64,000 bases of DNA from Choricystis sp. odSpoLacu1 (GCA_958009055.1 OY253658.1:1-64000); one strand, 5' to 3'. Shown: positions 22,211-32,509, counted from the stretch's first letter. Numbers and translations: made by a program. The notes: generated from the sequence alone by a model not told the origin.

Positions 22211-23919
22211 TGAGAAAGGCAACGCCCCTTTCTTTTTTCCTCTGCGCCCGTGGCCACGGGGCGTTGTTTGCGCACGCCCCAAACACACACCACCACCCCT
22301 GCACCCCACCCCCAACGACCTGCCCCCCCCCTCCTTTTTGCGCGTGGAGCTGCGCCCCTTGACCCCCCCCCCACCACCACCACCACCCCTCTTTTCCACC
22401 GCCCCCCGCGTCCAGGCTCTGCACACGCGCCCGCCCTGTCCGCACGATCTAGCCTGTTTTTGTATGTGTTTTCATTTACGTGCGCGCCTTGCTCGCGCAC
22501 ACTCTGTTCCGAATAGGCTTGCGGGCGCCTCTGGACGCGGTGGGCGGAGGAAAACTCGCCTTCCGCACCCACCACCACCCCCCCCTCACGCGCTCCACGC
22601 GTTTTTAACCCTTCCTTCTCACTGCCCTGTTTTCACGTCACCCTACCCCTCTAAAGCCCGGCCCCGGTGGGTCCGCCCCCCTCCTGCGCGCGTGCACCGT
22701 GAATTTTCGTTGCGCACAGGGGGCGGTGGCGGCCTCCTGCCGCGCGCTCCCTTAACGACCCGCCGTTTCTTTTGTTTTTCGTTGTTGCACCCCCTACCCC
22801 CCGTACGCGTTACCCCCACCCCCCCTTTCTGCGCACCCCCATGGCCACGGCGCGCCCCCTCCCAGCACAACACCTGCGTTTTGGTTTTTGTTTTTCGAGA
22901 GTTGATGTTGCATCATTTTCGCAACCCCTGTGTGTCCACCCCCCCCACCCCCCCCCTTCCTTGCTTGTCCCCCTCTTCGACACACGAAGCCACCCCCCCC
23001 CGGCCGCTCACACCGACACCACCCGAAGATCCAATGAGACGGTCTGGACCCCCCCCCCCCTTCCCCCCCCCCCCCCACCTGAGTTTCTTCGCGTCACGCA
23101 AACATATTTTTTATGCTTCCCCCGAAACCATGCCCCTTTTCCCCTTCCGATCCCCCCTCGGTCGCTGCTCGACAACGCGGCTGAGCTTTTTACAACCACA
23201 CACCCTTCCCCCGTTTCGAAAGATTATCCCTCCAGCGAGATTTCTTTGACACCCCCCCCCCCCCCCGCCGTTTTGGGACGACTTTGCGTTGAGTTTTGCG
23301 CGTGTGTTGTGTGTGCAGGGCAGACGCGGTATGCGCGTGTGGGAGCGGGGGGATGCCACACCCCTCGCCCCTCTGCCGCCACCGCGTGTGCCTGCCACGC
23401 CTTTCTTTATCTTTGACCGGACGAAGCCCTGCTCTCTCTTTGACTTCTTTTTTTCTTTTCGTGCGCTCTTTCTGGGAGACACGTTTGCGCCGCGCGCGCG
23501 CCCACCACGGCCCGCGCGCGCGCCCACCCTCCCACCAGGGGCCACGCAAAGAAAAAAACGACCCCCTTCGTTTTCCCTTTTTGTTTTGGTCGTTTGCCCT
23601 CCCTCCTTTTTCTTTTTTCGGGGTGCCTGGGAACCCTGCGTGCCGCGCGGCAAACCACGCCGCCAAGCATCGCTCCCCACCTCTCTTCCTTTTACGAAAC
23701 CAAACAACACACCGAATCCCCGACGCACAACACCCCCCCCCCCCCTCTTACCCCCGCCAAACACAATTCATTTGCCTCCCCCTTCCCCCCTTCCGCTTTG
23801 TCTCGGCGTTCTTGTAGCAGACAAAAAACGAGTGGCGTGTGTGTCCCCCTTGAAACAAAAGGATGGAGTGGCGTGCAGAGTGTTTTCACGTTTCCTATGT
23901 TTCTCTCCACACACCACCA
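22211..23919. other. Long C-rich gene-poor interval
   Basis: About 1.7 kb between the AP2/ERF stop and the aspartokinase stop. The plus strand is extremely pyrimidine-rich, with many C7-C14 runs (for example around 23049-23085 and 23256-23272) and T-rich patches. Frames are open on both strands only because of composition, and none has a credible protein. It may hold long 3' untranslated regions of the two convergent genes. The complementary strand has many G runs that could form quadruplexes. Confidence 0.6.
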
Positions 23920-25608
23920 TCACTCAAAAAACTCGCTGTGCAGCGCGCGCACTGCATCCTCCCCCCGCCCCGCCCCCACCACCAGCGAGATGTTGGTCTT
24001 GGACGCACCCTGGGACATCATGAGGACGGGCACAGCCTGCGCCCCGAGAGCGCGAAACGCGCGCTCGAGGATGGGGGCCGACCGCGACACGTCGCACACA
24101 AGGGAGACGCAGGCCACCCCCATCGTGGCGCGCACACTGGCCACCGCGGACAGGGCAGTCAGGAGGCTTTGCAGTTCTTCCTCGACCAAGTCGCGATCCC
24201 ACATGCGGGCGGGGTCCAGGGTGAGGGAGACGGAGACTTCGGACGTGGCGACGACGTCGACCGAGACGCCGCACGAGCGGAAGACATCAAACAAGGACGC
24301 CAAAAAGCCGACCTGCCCAGGCGCACGCACCGACACAGCGTCGATCATGGTGACGCCATCCTTCAGCACGACAGACGTGACGAGTGGGGTGGCGTCAGCG
24401 GGGCGGGACGCGGTGATGAGGGTCCCCGGCGCCGCTCTGTTGTACGAGTTTTTGACGCGCACGCCCAGCGCCCTGTCGTCAAAGCCATCCCCTCCATTGC
24501 CTCCCAACGCGGGCTGCATGGCCAGCGGGTGCAGGACGGCCGCCCCAAAGAAGGCGAGCTCGGTGGCTTCATCGTAGGTCAGCGCGGGGACGGGGGACGC
24601 GGAGGGCGCGATGCGGGGGTCGCCCGTCAACACGCCGTCCACGTCTTTCCACACCGTCACCTCCTCCACGCCCAGGGCTGCCCCCACCAGGGTGGCGGTC
24701 AGGTCGGACCCACCCCGGCCCAGGGTGGTGATGGCACCCGTGCGGGCGCCACGGCCGAGGAAGCCGGTCAAAATGTTGAGCGCGGGTGGGGAGGATGAGG
24801 CAGCAGCCCCCCCACCACCCATCAACGACGCTTTCAGCGCGGGCAGGCTGGCCACATAGTCCACGTCTGCCGCCCCAAAATCGTCGCTCGTCGTCAGGCC
24901 CGCGTCAAACGCGTCCACAGCGCGCGCGGCCACGCCTTCAGCCCTCAAAAATGCGGCAAACAAGCGAGTCGACAGCCGCTCCCCAAACGACACCAGGGAG
25001 TCGCGCGCGCGGGGCGTCAACTCTTGCACAATGGACACGCCCACCAGCAGTTGGGTCAGTTGGGCCAGCAGGGCGTCCACGTCGTCTTTGGTGGCGGTGT
25101 CGATGTTGAGGGCAGCCCCTGTAGCCCGGTGCAGCCCCGCGATCTCGGCCAGGGGGGGGAGGGAGGGCACGGCGGAAGGGGGGGGTGGTGAGGGCGGCGT
25201 CGCCTGCGGCTAAGAGCAGGTTGGTGGTCTGGCCGGGTGTGGGTCGGAGGGAGAGAGGGAGGGTGAGTTGGTGTGGAGGGTCGAAGAAAACACACACTCC
25301 ATTGCCGCCTACCCACCTTTCCGCCCACACCACATCCACTCCCTCACCTTGCCCATGGCAGACAGAACCACAACCGGCAGTTCATCCCCAAACGAGCACA
25401 CGATGTCAGCGACCTCCCGCATGCGGTCGGCCGACGCGACGGACGACCCCCCAAACTTGAACACAGCGGTCGGCGAGGTGCGGGAGGTGCCGGGAGGTGT
25501 GAGAGCAGCGACCGGGGCGCAGTGCGTGGCGCGTGCAGGGCGGCGGAGGGGGGCGCGAGCGCGCGATGCGACCATCGCACGCCGCGGCGCGGCGGCGGTG
25601 GGGCGCAT
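23920..25608 (-). CDS. Aspartate kinase, plastid monofunctional type; apparent frameshift
   Basis: Exon 1 is 25348-25608 and exon 2 is 23920-25228 (minus strand), with a 119-nt intron. After a transit-like N-terminus come KFGGSS (residue about 49) and VVVLSAMGK, then TTNLLLAAGD at the start of exon 2, then GRGGSDLTATLVG, VWKDVDGVLTGDPR and two C-terminal ACT-type domains (VTMIDAVSV, VRATMGVACVSLV), typical of feedback-regulated aspartokinase. It catalyses the first step of Lys/Thr/Met synthesis in plastids. The TTNLLL frame and the frame from PLAEIAGLHRATG onward differ by one base. The break lies among two runs of eight C (minus strand; about 25152-25185), and one base fewer in either run would rejoin them. 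Sequencing or assembly error is the likeliest cause in an otherwise intact gene. Confidence 0.88.
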
Positions 25609-26026
25609 GGAGGGGCGGTTTGTAAAAAAGCGGGGTGGCGGAGCAAGGCTGGCACGTCACACACAAAAGGGGTGCGCCGTGTGAGCGACTCCCTTGCTGG
25701 CGTGGGCAGTGGAGAGGCGGAGGGGAGCTGGCTGTCGTCGAAACAGCGTTTGCGTTTTGTTTTTGCGTCTGCGCCGGCTCGCTGTTTTTTCTTCTTCTCC
25801 CACTACGTTTGGGCTTCTCTACCGTGTGCGCCGGCATTCGCGTCGCCTCAACGTCTCTGTACCCTCCTCCTCGACACACACGGGTGACAGACTGCGCCCC
25901 CGCCTCCCAACGCACACACACACCGAGAGCACTCCCCTCCCGATCGGGCAGAGAGCACTCCCTCCTCCCTCCTCTCCAATTCGTGCCCTCTTCCCCGCCG
26001 CCCGCGCCGTGCGCAGGGTGACCTGC
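25609..26026. other. Divergent intergenic region
   Basis: About 420 bp between the starts of aspartokinase and the CCCH-EEP nuclease. The nuclease frame stays open through it but contains no ATG, so I do not treat it as coding. It presumably holds both promoters. Confidence 0.45.
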
Positions 26027-27532
26027 ATGCGCGCGGTCGACGGCGCCGGCCGGGGCGGCGCCCCTTCGCCGCCACCGCCCCACACGCTGCGCTCGCGCGT
26101 CGCGTGCTGGTTTTACGCCGCGCGTGGCCGGTGCAGCTTTGGCGCCGCGTGCCGCTACTCGCACGACGTCAGTGCCCGGGCGGGGGCGGCGGTGCCGGGC
26201 ACGGCGGGGCGCGAGTGGGTGAGAGCGAGCGTCGCGCCACCCGCGCCCGAAACAACAGCCCTCTCCTTCCGCGTCCTCTCCTACAACACGCTGGCCGACG
26301 TCCTCGCCTTCAAGCACGCTCCTGAGCTGTACCGCGCGGTGCCTCCGGGCGTGCTGCCCTGGCGAGCCCGGGTGGCGGGGCTGCGTGCTGAACTGGCCCA
26401 CCACAGCGCTGACATCGTGTGCCTGCAAGAGATCGACCGCGCCGCAGACGTGGCCGGCTTCCTGCGGGCAGCGGGGTATGACACCGCCTACGCCCCCCGC
26501 ACGGGGGGGCGGGCGGACGGCTGCCTGACCGCGTGGAGGCGCGGCCGGTTTGTGTTGGCGGGGCCGCCCCAGACGCTGGCCATGGCGGATCATGGGCTCA
26601 AAGACAATGTGGCGTTGGTGGTAGGGTTGAAGCCGGTGGGTCCATCGGCTAGCGAGGGCGCCCCCACCCTGGTCGTGGCCAACACGCACCTCCTGTTCAA
26701 CCCCAAACGCGGCGACGTCAAGCTGGGCCAAGCCCGCACCCTGCTGCACGCCATGCACGCTGCCGCGACCGACTGGCGTGCGACTCACGCCCTGCTTATG
26801 GGCGACTTCAATGCGACGCCCGGATCGGCGGTGTACGAGTTTGTGGCGAGGGGGGCGCTCGCGCTGGGAGACCACGACCGGCGCGCGCTGTCGGGGCAGC
26901 TGGTTGGGTCGGGGGCGGTGGCAGCCGCTGTGGCAGCAGCGACCGCGCCACCAGCTCCTGCTTCTGGCGCTCAAGCCACCCGCGGTGAAGACGTGGACAC
27001 GGATGACGAGTTTGCGGGCGGGTCGCCGACCGCCCACCCCCCTCCCCCTCCATCACCGCCGCCCGCCTACTACGACCCGATGCTGCTGGACTCCTCCAGA
27101 TCGCGCGGATCATCATCCACCACCACCAGCAACAACAACTCGTGGACGCTGGACCAGCTGCACGCGGCGGCGGGGGCGCCCGCTGCGCCGCCGCCGTCGG
27201 CGCGCGTGGCGGGCGCGCCGATCGCGGCTGGGTGGGTCGCGTCGCACCCCCTGCGCCTGGCGTCTGCGTATGCAGCGACCGCAGGCGTGGAGCCACCCTT
27301 CACGTCGGCCCACTCCCGCTTCATTGGCACGGTGGACTATGTGTGGTTCACGCCAGAGGGAGTGGTGGGTGGTGGTGGTGCCGCCACCACCACCGCGCGC
27401 CTCCACCCGACCCGCGTCCTGGCCCCTCCACCACTGGCCTCGCTGCCGGGGGGGCTGCCCTCGCCGGACTACCCCAGTGATCATGTGAGCGTGATTGTCG
27501 ACTTCTGTGTGGGGACACCGGGGCCGTTTTGA
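26027..27532 (+). CDS. CCCH zinc finger plus EEP nuclease (CCR4/Angel-like deadenylase family)
   Basis: Single exon, 501 residues from the first in-frame ATG at 26027. A CCCH zinc finger (CWFYAARGRCSFGAACRYSH) sits at about residues 26-45. The endonuclease/exonuclease/phosphatase domain follows: FRVLSYNTLADVLAF, DIVCLQEIDR (metal-binding Glu), TLVVANTHLLFNP, ALLMGDFNATPGSAVYEF and, at the end, IGTVDYVWF and SDHVSV with the catalytic His. This is the CCR4-like mRNA deadenylase fold; plant CCR4-homologue proteins share it. A Pro/Ser/Asn low-complexity insert (about residues 310-400) splits the domain before the last motifs. It probably acts in mRNA turnover, with the zinc finger giving RNA binding. 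Confidence 0.9.
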   Translation: MRAVDGAGRGGAPSPPPPHTLRSRVACWFYAARGRCSFGAACRYSHDVSARAGAAVPGTAGREWVRASVAPPAPETTALSFRVLSYNTLADVLAFKHAPELYRAVPPGVLPWRARVAGLRAELAHHSADIVCLQEIDRAADVAGFLRAAGYDTAYAPRTGGRADGCLTAWRRGRFVLAGPPQTLAMADHGLKDNVALVVGLKPVGPSASEGAPTLVVANTHLLFNPKRGDVKLGQARTLLHAMHAAATDWRATHALLMGDFNATPGSAVYEFVARGALALGDHDRRALSGQLVGSGAVAAAVAAATAPPAPASGAQATRGEDVDTDDEFAGGSPTAHPPPPPSPPPAYYDPMLLDSSRSRGSSSTTTSNNNSWTLDQLHAAAGAPAAPPPSARVAGAPIAAGWVASHPLRLASAYAATAGVEPPFTSAHSRFIGTVDYVWFTPEGVVGGGGAATTTARLHPTRVLAPPPLASLPGGLPSPDYPSDHVSVIVDFCVGTPGPF

Positions 27533-28188
27533 TCGGAGCCGCTCCTGCTTTTTTTTGTTTTTCGGCCAAACGACATGTCAAAACACCCCCCTCCCCTCTT
27601 TTTCTTGTTACACTCAAACCGCACTCAAAGTCGGTCCGACTTTGTTTCCATCATGGCCGCCCCCACACCCCCTCCCCTCTCTCTCTCTCACTCACGGGGT
27701 AGAGGCCTGGCGCTCGCGGCGGTGCCTCCCCATCCCAGACTCTAGCCAAATCACCAGTGTCGAGGCTTCTCCAAAATCGGGAGCAGGTCAGTGAGAAAAG
27801 GAAACAGGCGTCCCTCCGTCGCCACCACCCCCTCGTCCTCTAGCACTTTGATGGCATTGGCCAAGCGCCGCCCTGCTTTCGTGGGGGTGCGGGGACCAAA
27901 GTTCCACGTGACGCGTGTCGGTGTGGGGAGTGATTTGGGTTGGAAAATCAGTCATTTTTATTTATTTATTTATTTATTTATTTTTTCTGTCTGCCCCCAC
28001 CGGCTTTGCTTCTTTGACCCCTTGCTCTCCGATTTTGTTTTTTGTTTCTCCTCTTACGCTCTCCGTGTTCCTTGCCTTTTTTTGCAAAGCAAAGTAAAAA
28101 AACTCCGAGGACAAGCAACCCCCCCAACCTGCCTCCTCCCTCTCATCCACCCAACACCCACCCACCCTTCTCCTCCCTCCTTGCTCTC
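27533..28188. other. Intergenic region with TTTA microsatellite and an orphan reading frame
   Basis: About 650 bp between the nuclease stop and the next gene's stop. It contains a TTTA microsatellite (about 27957-27985), unusual in this GC-rich sequence, T-rich stretches, and on the minus strand the 66-codon orphan frame listed separately. Confidence 0.5.
27751..27951 (-). pseudogene. Orphan 66-codon open frame, possible gene fragment
   Basis: On the minus strand a frame runs from a TGA at 27952-27954 to a stop at 27751-27753 with no ATG. Its translation includes WNFGPRTPTKAGRRLANAIK and a following VLEDEGVV, then an amphipathic end, and looks like real protein rather than noise. No splice acceptor AG exists between the upstream stop and this stretch, so it cannot be a normal internal or last exon. 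It may be a pseudogene relic or a segment of a displaced gene. I do not recognise the parent. Confidence 0.3.
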
Positions 28189-30297
28189 TCACACCGTCTG
28201 CTTGGGCAGCCGCACCGTCAGCCGCCCCGTCAGCGACAGCACGGCCGTCGTGCCAGGCACATCCACCGGCCCCGGCAGGCTGAGGGGCAGGTGCAGGTGC
28301 GGCAGCGCGGGGAACGGGTCGCCGTGCTGGCGCGGCGCGCCAATAATGGTCACCATCCCCGGCTCCGCGTTGCAGGAAACCGTGATGTCTTGGAACGCAT
28401 ACCCGGGCGCCCACACGCACAGGTAGTAGGCGGTGCCGTTGTCGATCTCGTGCAGCGCGTACAGGGAGGCGGGGTCCACGTGCAGCACGCGGCCGCCGGG
28501 CAGGGGGGTGGCGGTGCCGGGCACGGGTTCGTCGGCGGGAGCGACGGCAACGGCGGCAGCGGCTGCGGCGGCTGGAGCAGGGGCGGGGGCGGGGGGCGGC
28601 TGCGCGTCGCGCGCGCCGCGCGCGGGCGCCTTGGCCTTGGCCCTGGCCTTCTTCTTGGTCGGCGACAGCGCAGCAGCCGCGGCCGCCTGCGCCACCGGCG
28701 GCGGCGCCGGTGGTGGGACAGGGGAGGCGCGCGGGGGCGCGGTCGCCGCGTCGCCGCCCACGGCCGCCGCCGCGGCTTCAGCTTCCGCCGCCAGCACGCG
28801 TTCGTCCACGTCATCCTCCGCCACGTCGCCACCCGCCAGCATCCACTCGTGGCCCAGGCCGTCCCGGGTGAGGGGCACCATCAGCCCCGTGACGTCCATG
28901 CGGGACAGAATGTTGCCGCCCGCCTCCCCCGCGCCAACGCTCACGGCGGTCGCCGCGCGCCACACGCGCTGCCCCTCCTGCAGCACGAGCAGGGCGTCGC
29001 CCGCGCCCACGGTGACGGTGGGGCCTGGGTGGCGGTGGGTGGCGGGCGCGGTGGTGGTTGACGCGCGCGGCGGCGGAGCGCGGCGTGCCGGGTGGTGCGG
29101 CGGCGACGGCGCGCGCGGCGCGCCCGCAACGCGGCGACCGCCCCCCGCCACAGCGCGGCCGCCGCCTCCCGCCGTCTTCATGGCGGGCAGGGGGCGCCCC
29201 GCCTGGTACGCGGTCTCCAGTGGGGCCACCTGGCGGCGCAGCTTGGCGGTGTGGTGGGTGGAGGGACAGGTGCCGACCAGCTGCACGAAGCGGTCGGGCA
29301 GTGACAACCAGGGCCAGTCCTCAAGGTCGGCGGCGACGTCGTCGTCGATGTCGGTGCCGGCTTCATCGCTGGACGGCGGCGGGGTGCTGGACGGCGTTGG
29401 CGGGATGGCGGCTTCGGCGGCGGCAGGCTCGGCAGCCTCCTCGTCGGCCGGCGACGGCGGCGGCGCGTGCGGCGCAGCAGGGGCAGTTGCGCCAGCAGCT
29501 CCGCCCTCCTCCACGGGCGCGGTCGCGCCGCGGCTAGGGCCCTGTTCCTCCACCACCTGCCCACCACCACTCTGAGCCCGCACCCGCTTGCGCCCCTTGG
29601 ACGACGACGGCGGCGGCGACTGCAGCGCCGCGCGCGGGGGCGGCGTGGGCGCGGCAGGTGCGGGCACAGACCGGCCGCGCGACCCCGCGCGGTCCACGCT
29701 CTGCGACCGCGTGACGCACGGCTCAGCGGCCGGCTGGCCAGAGGCCGTGGGTTTGGGGGTGGGGGACGGGGCGCGGGGTGCGGGGGACGGGGAAGCGACG
29801 CGCTGCGGTGGGTGGGCAGGCGGGCTGACCGCGCGAGCCGCCGAGCAGCGGCGCGGGGGCGCGCGCGCCGCCCCGCCCGCGGCTTTGGAGGGCTGGCGTT
29901 TGGAGGGAGCACGCCCGCGCGCCCGCTTGGGGGGGGGAGAGGCGTCGGACTCCTCCTCGGACGAGGGGGAGGAGGGGGGTGGCGACGACGACGAGGGGGC
30001 GGGCGGGGCGGGCGCACGCGCGCCGCGCGACGGGCGCTGCGGCGGCGGCGCCGTCCCACCCTTCTTGGCCACAGCCCATTTCTTGACTCCAGGCACGGCT
30101 TGCGCACGCGTGGTGCGGGCGGCAGGCTTGGCGGGGGGCTCGGCGCGGGCGGTGGGGGCGGGGGGGTGCGTGCGGCTCGGGGGTGGGGGCGGCGGCTCGG
30201 CGGTGAGGGCGACCGCGGCGGCGGCCGAGCGGGAGGCGGCGCCAGAGCGTTCAGATCGCGTGTCGCGGGTGGGCGGGGGTTTGATGGGGCGGGACAT
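28189..30297 (-). CDS. Long disordered protein with C-terminal alpha-crystallin/p23-like domain
   Basis: Single exon, 702 residues, ATG at 30297. Most of the protein is Pro/Ala/Ser/Arg-rich and probably disordered, with Lys/Arg clusters suggesting nuclear or nucleic-acid contacts (PPKRARGRAPSKRQPSK). Two short ordered segments interrupt it: DLEDWPWLSLPDRFVQLVGT near residue 345 and VTVGAGDALLVLQEGQRVWR near 440. The last 100 residues (about 600-702) read YYLCVWAPGYAFQDITVSCN, then MVTIIGAPR and a final strand, resembling the beta-sandwich of small heat-shock or CS/p23 proteins. A co-chaperone role is an inference. Its start is divergent from the Lin0512 gene, 232 bp away. Confidence 0.7.
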   Translation of the reverse strand: MSRPIKPPPTRDTRSERSGAASRSAAAAVALTAEPPPPPPSRTHPPAPTARAEPPAKPAARTTRAQAVPGVKKWAVAKKGGTAPPPQRPSRGARAPAPPAPSSSSPPPSSPSSEEESDASPPPKRARGRAPSKRQPSKAAGGAARAPPRRCSAARAVSPPAHPPQRVASPSPAPRAPSPTPKPTASGQPAAEPCVTRSQSVDRAGSRGRSVPAPAAPTPPPRAALQSPPPSSSKGRKRVRAQSGGGQVVEEQGPSRGATAPVEEGGAAGATAPAAPHAPPPSPADEEAAEPAAAEAAIPPTPSSTPPPSSDEAGTDIDDDVAADLEDWPWLSLPDRFVQLVGTCPSTHHTAKLRRQVAPLETAYQAGRPLPAMKTAGGGGRAVAGGGRRVAGAPRAPSPPHHPARRAPPPRASTTTAPATHRHPGPTVTVGAGDALLVLQEGQRVWRAATAVSVGAGEAGGNILSRMDVTGLMVPLTRDGLGHEWMLAGGDVAEDDVDERVLAAEAEAAAAAVGGDAATAPPRASPVPPPAPPPVAQAAAAAALSPTKKKARAKAKAPARGARDAQPPPAPAPAPAAAAAAAVAVAPADEPVPGTATPLPGGRVLHVDPASLYALHEIDNGTAYYLCVWAPGYAFQDITVSCNAEPGMVTIIGAPRQHGDPFPALPHLHLPLSLPGPVDVPGTTAVLSLTGRLTVRLPKQTV

Positions 30298-30529
30298 GGT
30301 GGTTTTGTGTGGTGGGGAGGTGGGGGGAGAGGGAAAAAAAGGAGTGATTTTGTGCGGCAGGACGAACGTTAAAACCCAACTACCCACCGATTGCTTTTCA
30401 ATGCGGCCTCACGCCGCATTCCTTTGCCCAGCCCGCGCTCTCTGCTCCCACCACATCACACGAGCCGCGCCTGACACCTCGCGTGCACCTTCTCCCCTCG
30501 CTCCCCGCTCCCTTCTGCGCACCCGACCC

Positions 30530-30952
30530 ATGGCGTCTGCGACTCCCTCCTCCCCCACCGTCGTGCCCAACAAGTGGATGCAGCATGTGATCTTCATCGA
30601 GTGCGGGTTTGGGTGCGACGGCCACGGCCAGGACTCGACCAAGGCGGCAACCCTCGCGTGCCGCAACGCTATTGAATTCAACAGCTTCCCCAGCGCGCGT
30701 GCGCTGATCCCGGGAGGCTACGAAAACATGCGCCTGCACGTCAAGGTGGGTGTGCCGCGCCCCGAGACCGTGGATGTGAAGGCGCTGGCTTCGGTATTCC
30801 CCTACGGACGTGTGCTGCCCGAAATCGTCGACGGCGGCCTGTCAGTGGGATCGGGAGTCTCCATCCCCGCCCTGGGCGACGACGCGGGCGCCGATATGAC
30901 CATTGCCGTGGCCGCGGTGACGGTGGGGTATGGCGAGCCAGAGACGGGGTAG
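30530..30952 (+). CDS. Lin0512-family conserved protein
   Basis: Single exon, 140 residues, start in ACCCATGGC context. The sequence matches the small Lin0512 family: HVIFIECGFGCDGHGQDSTKA, ACRNAIEFNSFPSA, LIPGGYENMRLHVKVGVP, then VFPYGRVLPEIVDGGLSVGSG. These proteins of about 115-140 residues occur in bacteria, fungi and some algae and have no established biochemical role. The GHGQD and invariant His/Asn residues suggest an active or ligand site. No targeting signal is evident. Assignment is from memory of the family pattern. Confidence 0.8.
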   Translation: MASATPSSPTVVPNKWMQHVIFIECGFGCDGHGQDSTKAATLACRNAIEFNSFPSARALIPGGYENMRLHVKVGVPRPETVDVKALASVFPYGRVLPEIVDGGLSVGSGVSIPALGDDAGADMTIAVAAVTVGYGEPETG

Positions 30953-31030
30953 GTGTGTAAAATGCTTTTTTGTGTCTGTTTTTTTGCAAAAGTGTTTCTC
31001 CCTCTCTTCTCTCATCCCACCCCCCAAAAT

Positions 31031-32192
31031 CTAAGCACTCTTGGCACTCTCCGGCACGGGGGGCGGGCACGCGCCACACGCCTTGCGGCACGACACCAGC
31101 ATGTAGCCGGGGTTCTTCTTGCACTCGCCCGCGTCTGCCCACGCGCCGCAGTGCTCCGACGCGTCGGCGCACCCTTCGACCGCGCCCACTCCTTCCCCCT
31201 CCGTCTGGTAAAAGTTGGTGACGTGGATCCACTTGGTGGCGGACCACTTGTCGCCGGCGAGCACGGGGCAGGAGCCGTGCAGGGAGGCGTAGTCGCGCTC
31301 GCCTTTGGGGCTGGGGGTGTGGAAAGAGGGGTGGTGTCAGTTTTGTTTTGCGCGGCGCCACTCAACACACCCACACACACACACACACTGCCCACACACT
31401 CACTTCAAAGAAAAGAACAGCAGCGCATCCCCTTTGACCGGCTTGAACGCCATGCCCTCGTGCGCGCACTCGCTGTATTCGGGCCCCACCGCGCGCGGCA
31501 GCCCACGCGGGAACACTGTCTCCCCCCCCTTCTCCGGGGTGGACAGGTACATGAGCACGGTGGCTGAGGGGTGTGGGTTGAAAGGTGAACGTTGGTGCGT
31601 GTTTTGGGTGTGCGCAAAGCCGCCAACCACACACACACACATACACACAAAAAAAACACTTACCCACGCGCTGCCCCCCGTTCTCGGCTTTCGTGTTAAA
31701 ATCGTCGTGAAAAAAGTCGTGGTGGGGCTCATACTTTTGTCCGTCCACGTAGCGCAGAATCTGCAGGCCCTCCCCGTTGGCGACGGGCAGGTTGGTGACG
31801 AGCGCGATGCGTTTCTCAAGGGCATAAATGACGGGGTCTTCCCCCAACTCGAAAAACGTGCCAGTCGAGGTTCGAACCTTAGAAGGCATGGACTGCCCCG
31901 AGTCATTGTCCACCACGGTGGACACCTCCATGCGGGGCTTGGCCTTGGCGATCAAGTGGTCGCACTCGGCGTCGGACAGGAACCCGCGCAGCGCAAACGC
32001 GCGCGGCGTCCAGGACACGGGCTCGACCCGCCCCCGCCACGCTTCCACGCCGTCGGCGCCGTAGCCGACGGTGGCGTAGCGGCCGTCGGCGGGGGGACCG
32101 ATGGTGGCGGCGCCGCCCGCGGGGTCAGGGATGGCGGCGCGGGTGGTGGTGGTGGCGAGAGCCAGCAGGAGCAGGGCAGTGGAGGGGCGCAT
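31031..32192 (-). CDS. Prolyl 4-hydroxylase alpha subunit-like, with ShKT domain
   Basis: Three exons, 31664-32192, 31404-31563 and 31031-31310; introns of 99 and 93 nt; 322 residues. It starts with a signal peptide (MRPSTALLLLALATTTTRAA). The 2-oxoglutarate/Fe(II) dioxygenase domain has the metal motif in QKYEPHHDFFHDDF (His-x-Asp), the distal SLHGSCPVLAGDKWSATKWIH segment with the third His and the 2-oxoglutarate-binding Lys, and GETVFP. The C-terminus is a Cys-rich ShKT domain (CADASEHCGAWADAGECKKN and following). It would hydroxylate proline in secretory-pathway proteins such as Hyp-rich cell-wall glycoproteins; plant P4Hs are ER/Golgi membrane proteins. The ShKT tail is also seen in several green algal P4Hs. 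Confidence 0.94.
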
Positions 32193-32509
32193 GTCGGTTG
32201 GGAGCAACGTGTGTGTGTGTGTGTGTGTGGGAGAGAGAGAGAGAGGCCGCGGGTGAGCACGCAGAGGCGCGCGACCGGGATGGAAGCGCGACAACGCAAC
32301 ACAGGGCGCGTCGCGATGGTGTGCCGAAAGTGGTGTGCGAAAAAAAACGAAGCACACAAAAAACAAAACACACCGCGCCGGGCGGCCTTCCCCCCCGCAC
32401 CTCTCCCTGCACGCCTGTGCGTGTGCCTGTGGACCACGCCCCTCGCATCATCTGTGTTGTGTGGCGTGTGTTGTCCCCACCCGCACACACACACACACAC
32501 ACCACTCCA
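32193..32509. other. Divergent intergenic region with GT/CA repeats
   Basis: About 320 bp between the starts of the prolyl hydroxylase and the orphan protein gene, with a GT microsatellite near 32211-32228 and a CA run near 32483-32501. No coding signal; it likely contains both promoters. Confidence 0.45.

Noticed and set aside
21711..23249. Long plus-strand frame overlapping the AP2 gene's end and the C-rich interval
   Set aside because: Out of frame with the AP2 gene, dominated by Pro/Ser/His from C runs, with no motif.
29467..30372. Plus-strand frames antisense to the p23-like gene
   Set aside because: Gly/Arg-rich complement of a Pro/Ala-coding strand, without starts or motifs that make sense.
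31860..31890. GGTTCGAACC, resembling the T-arm of a tRNA
   Set aside because: It lies inside a prolyl hydroxylase exon; no acceptor, D or anticodon stems fit around it.
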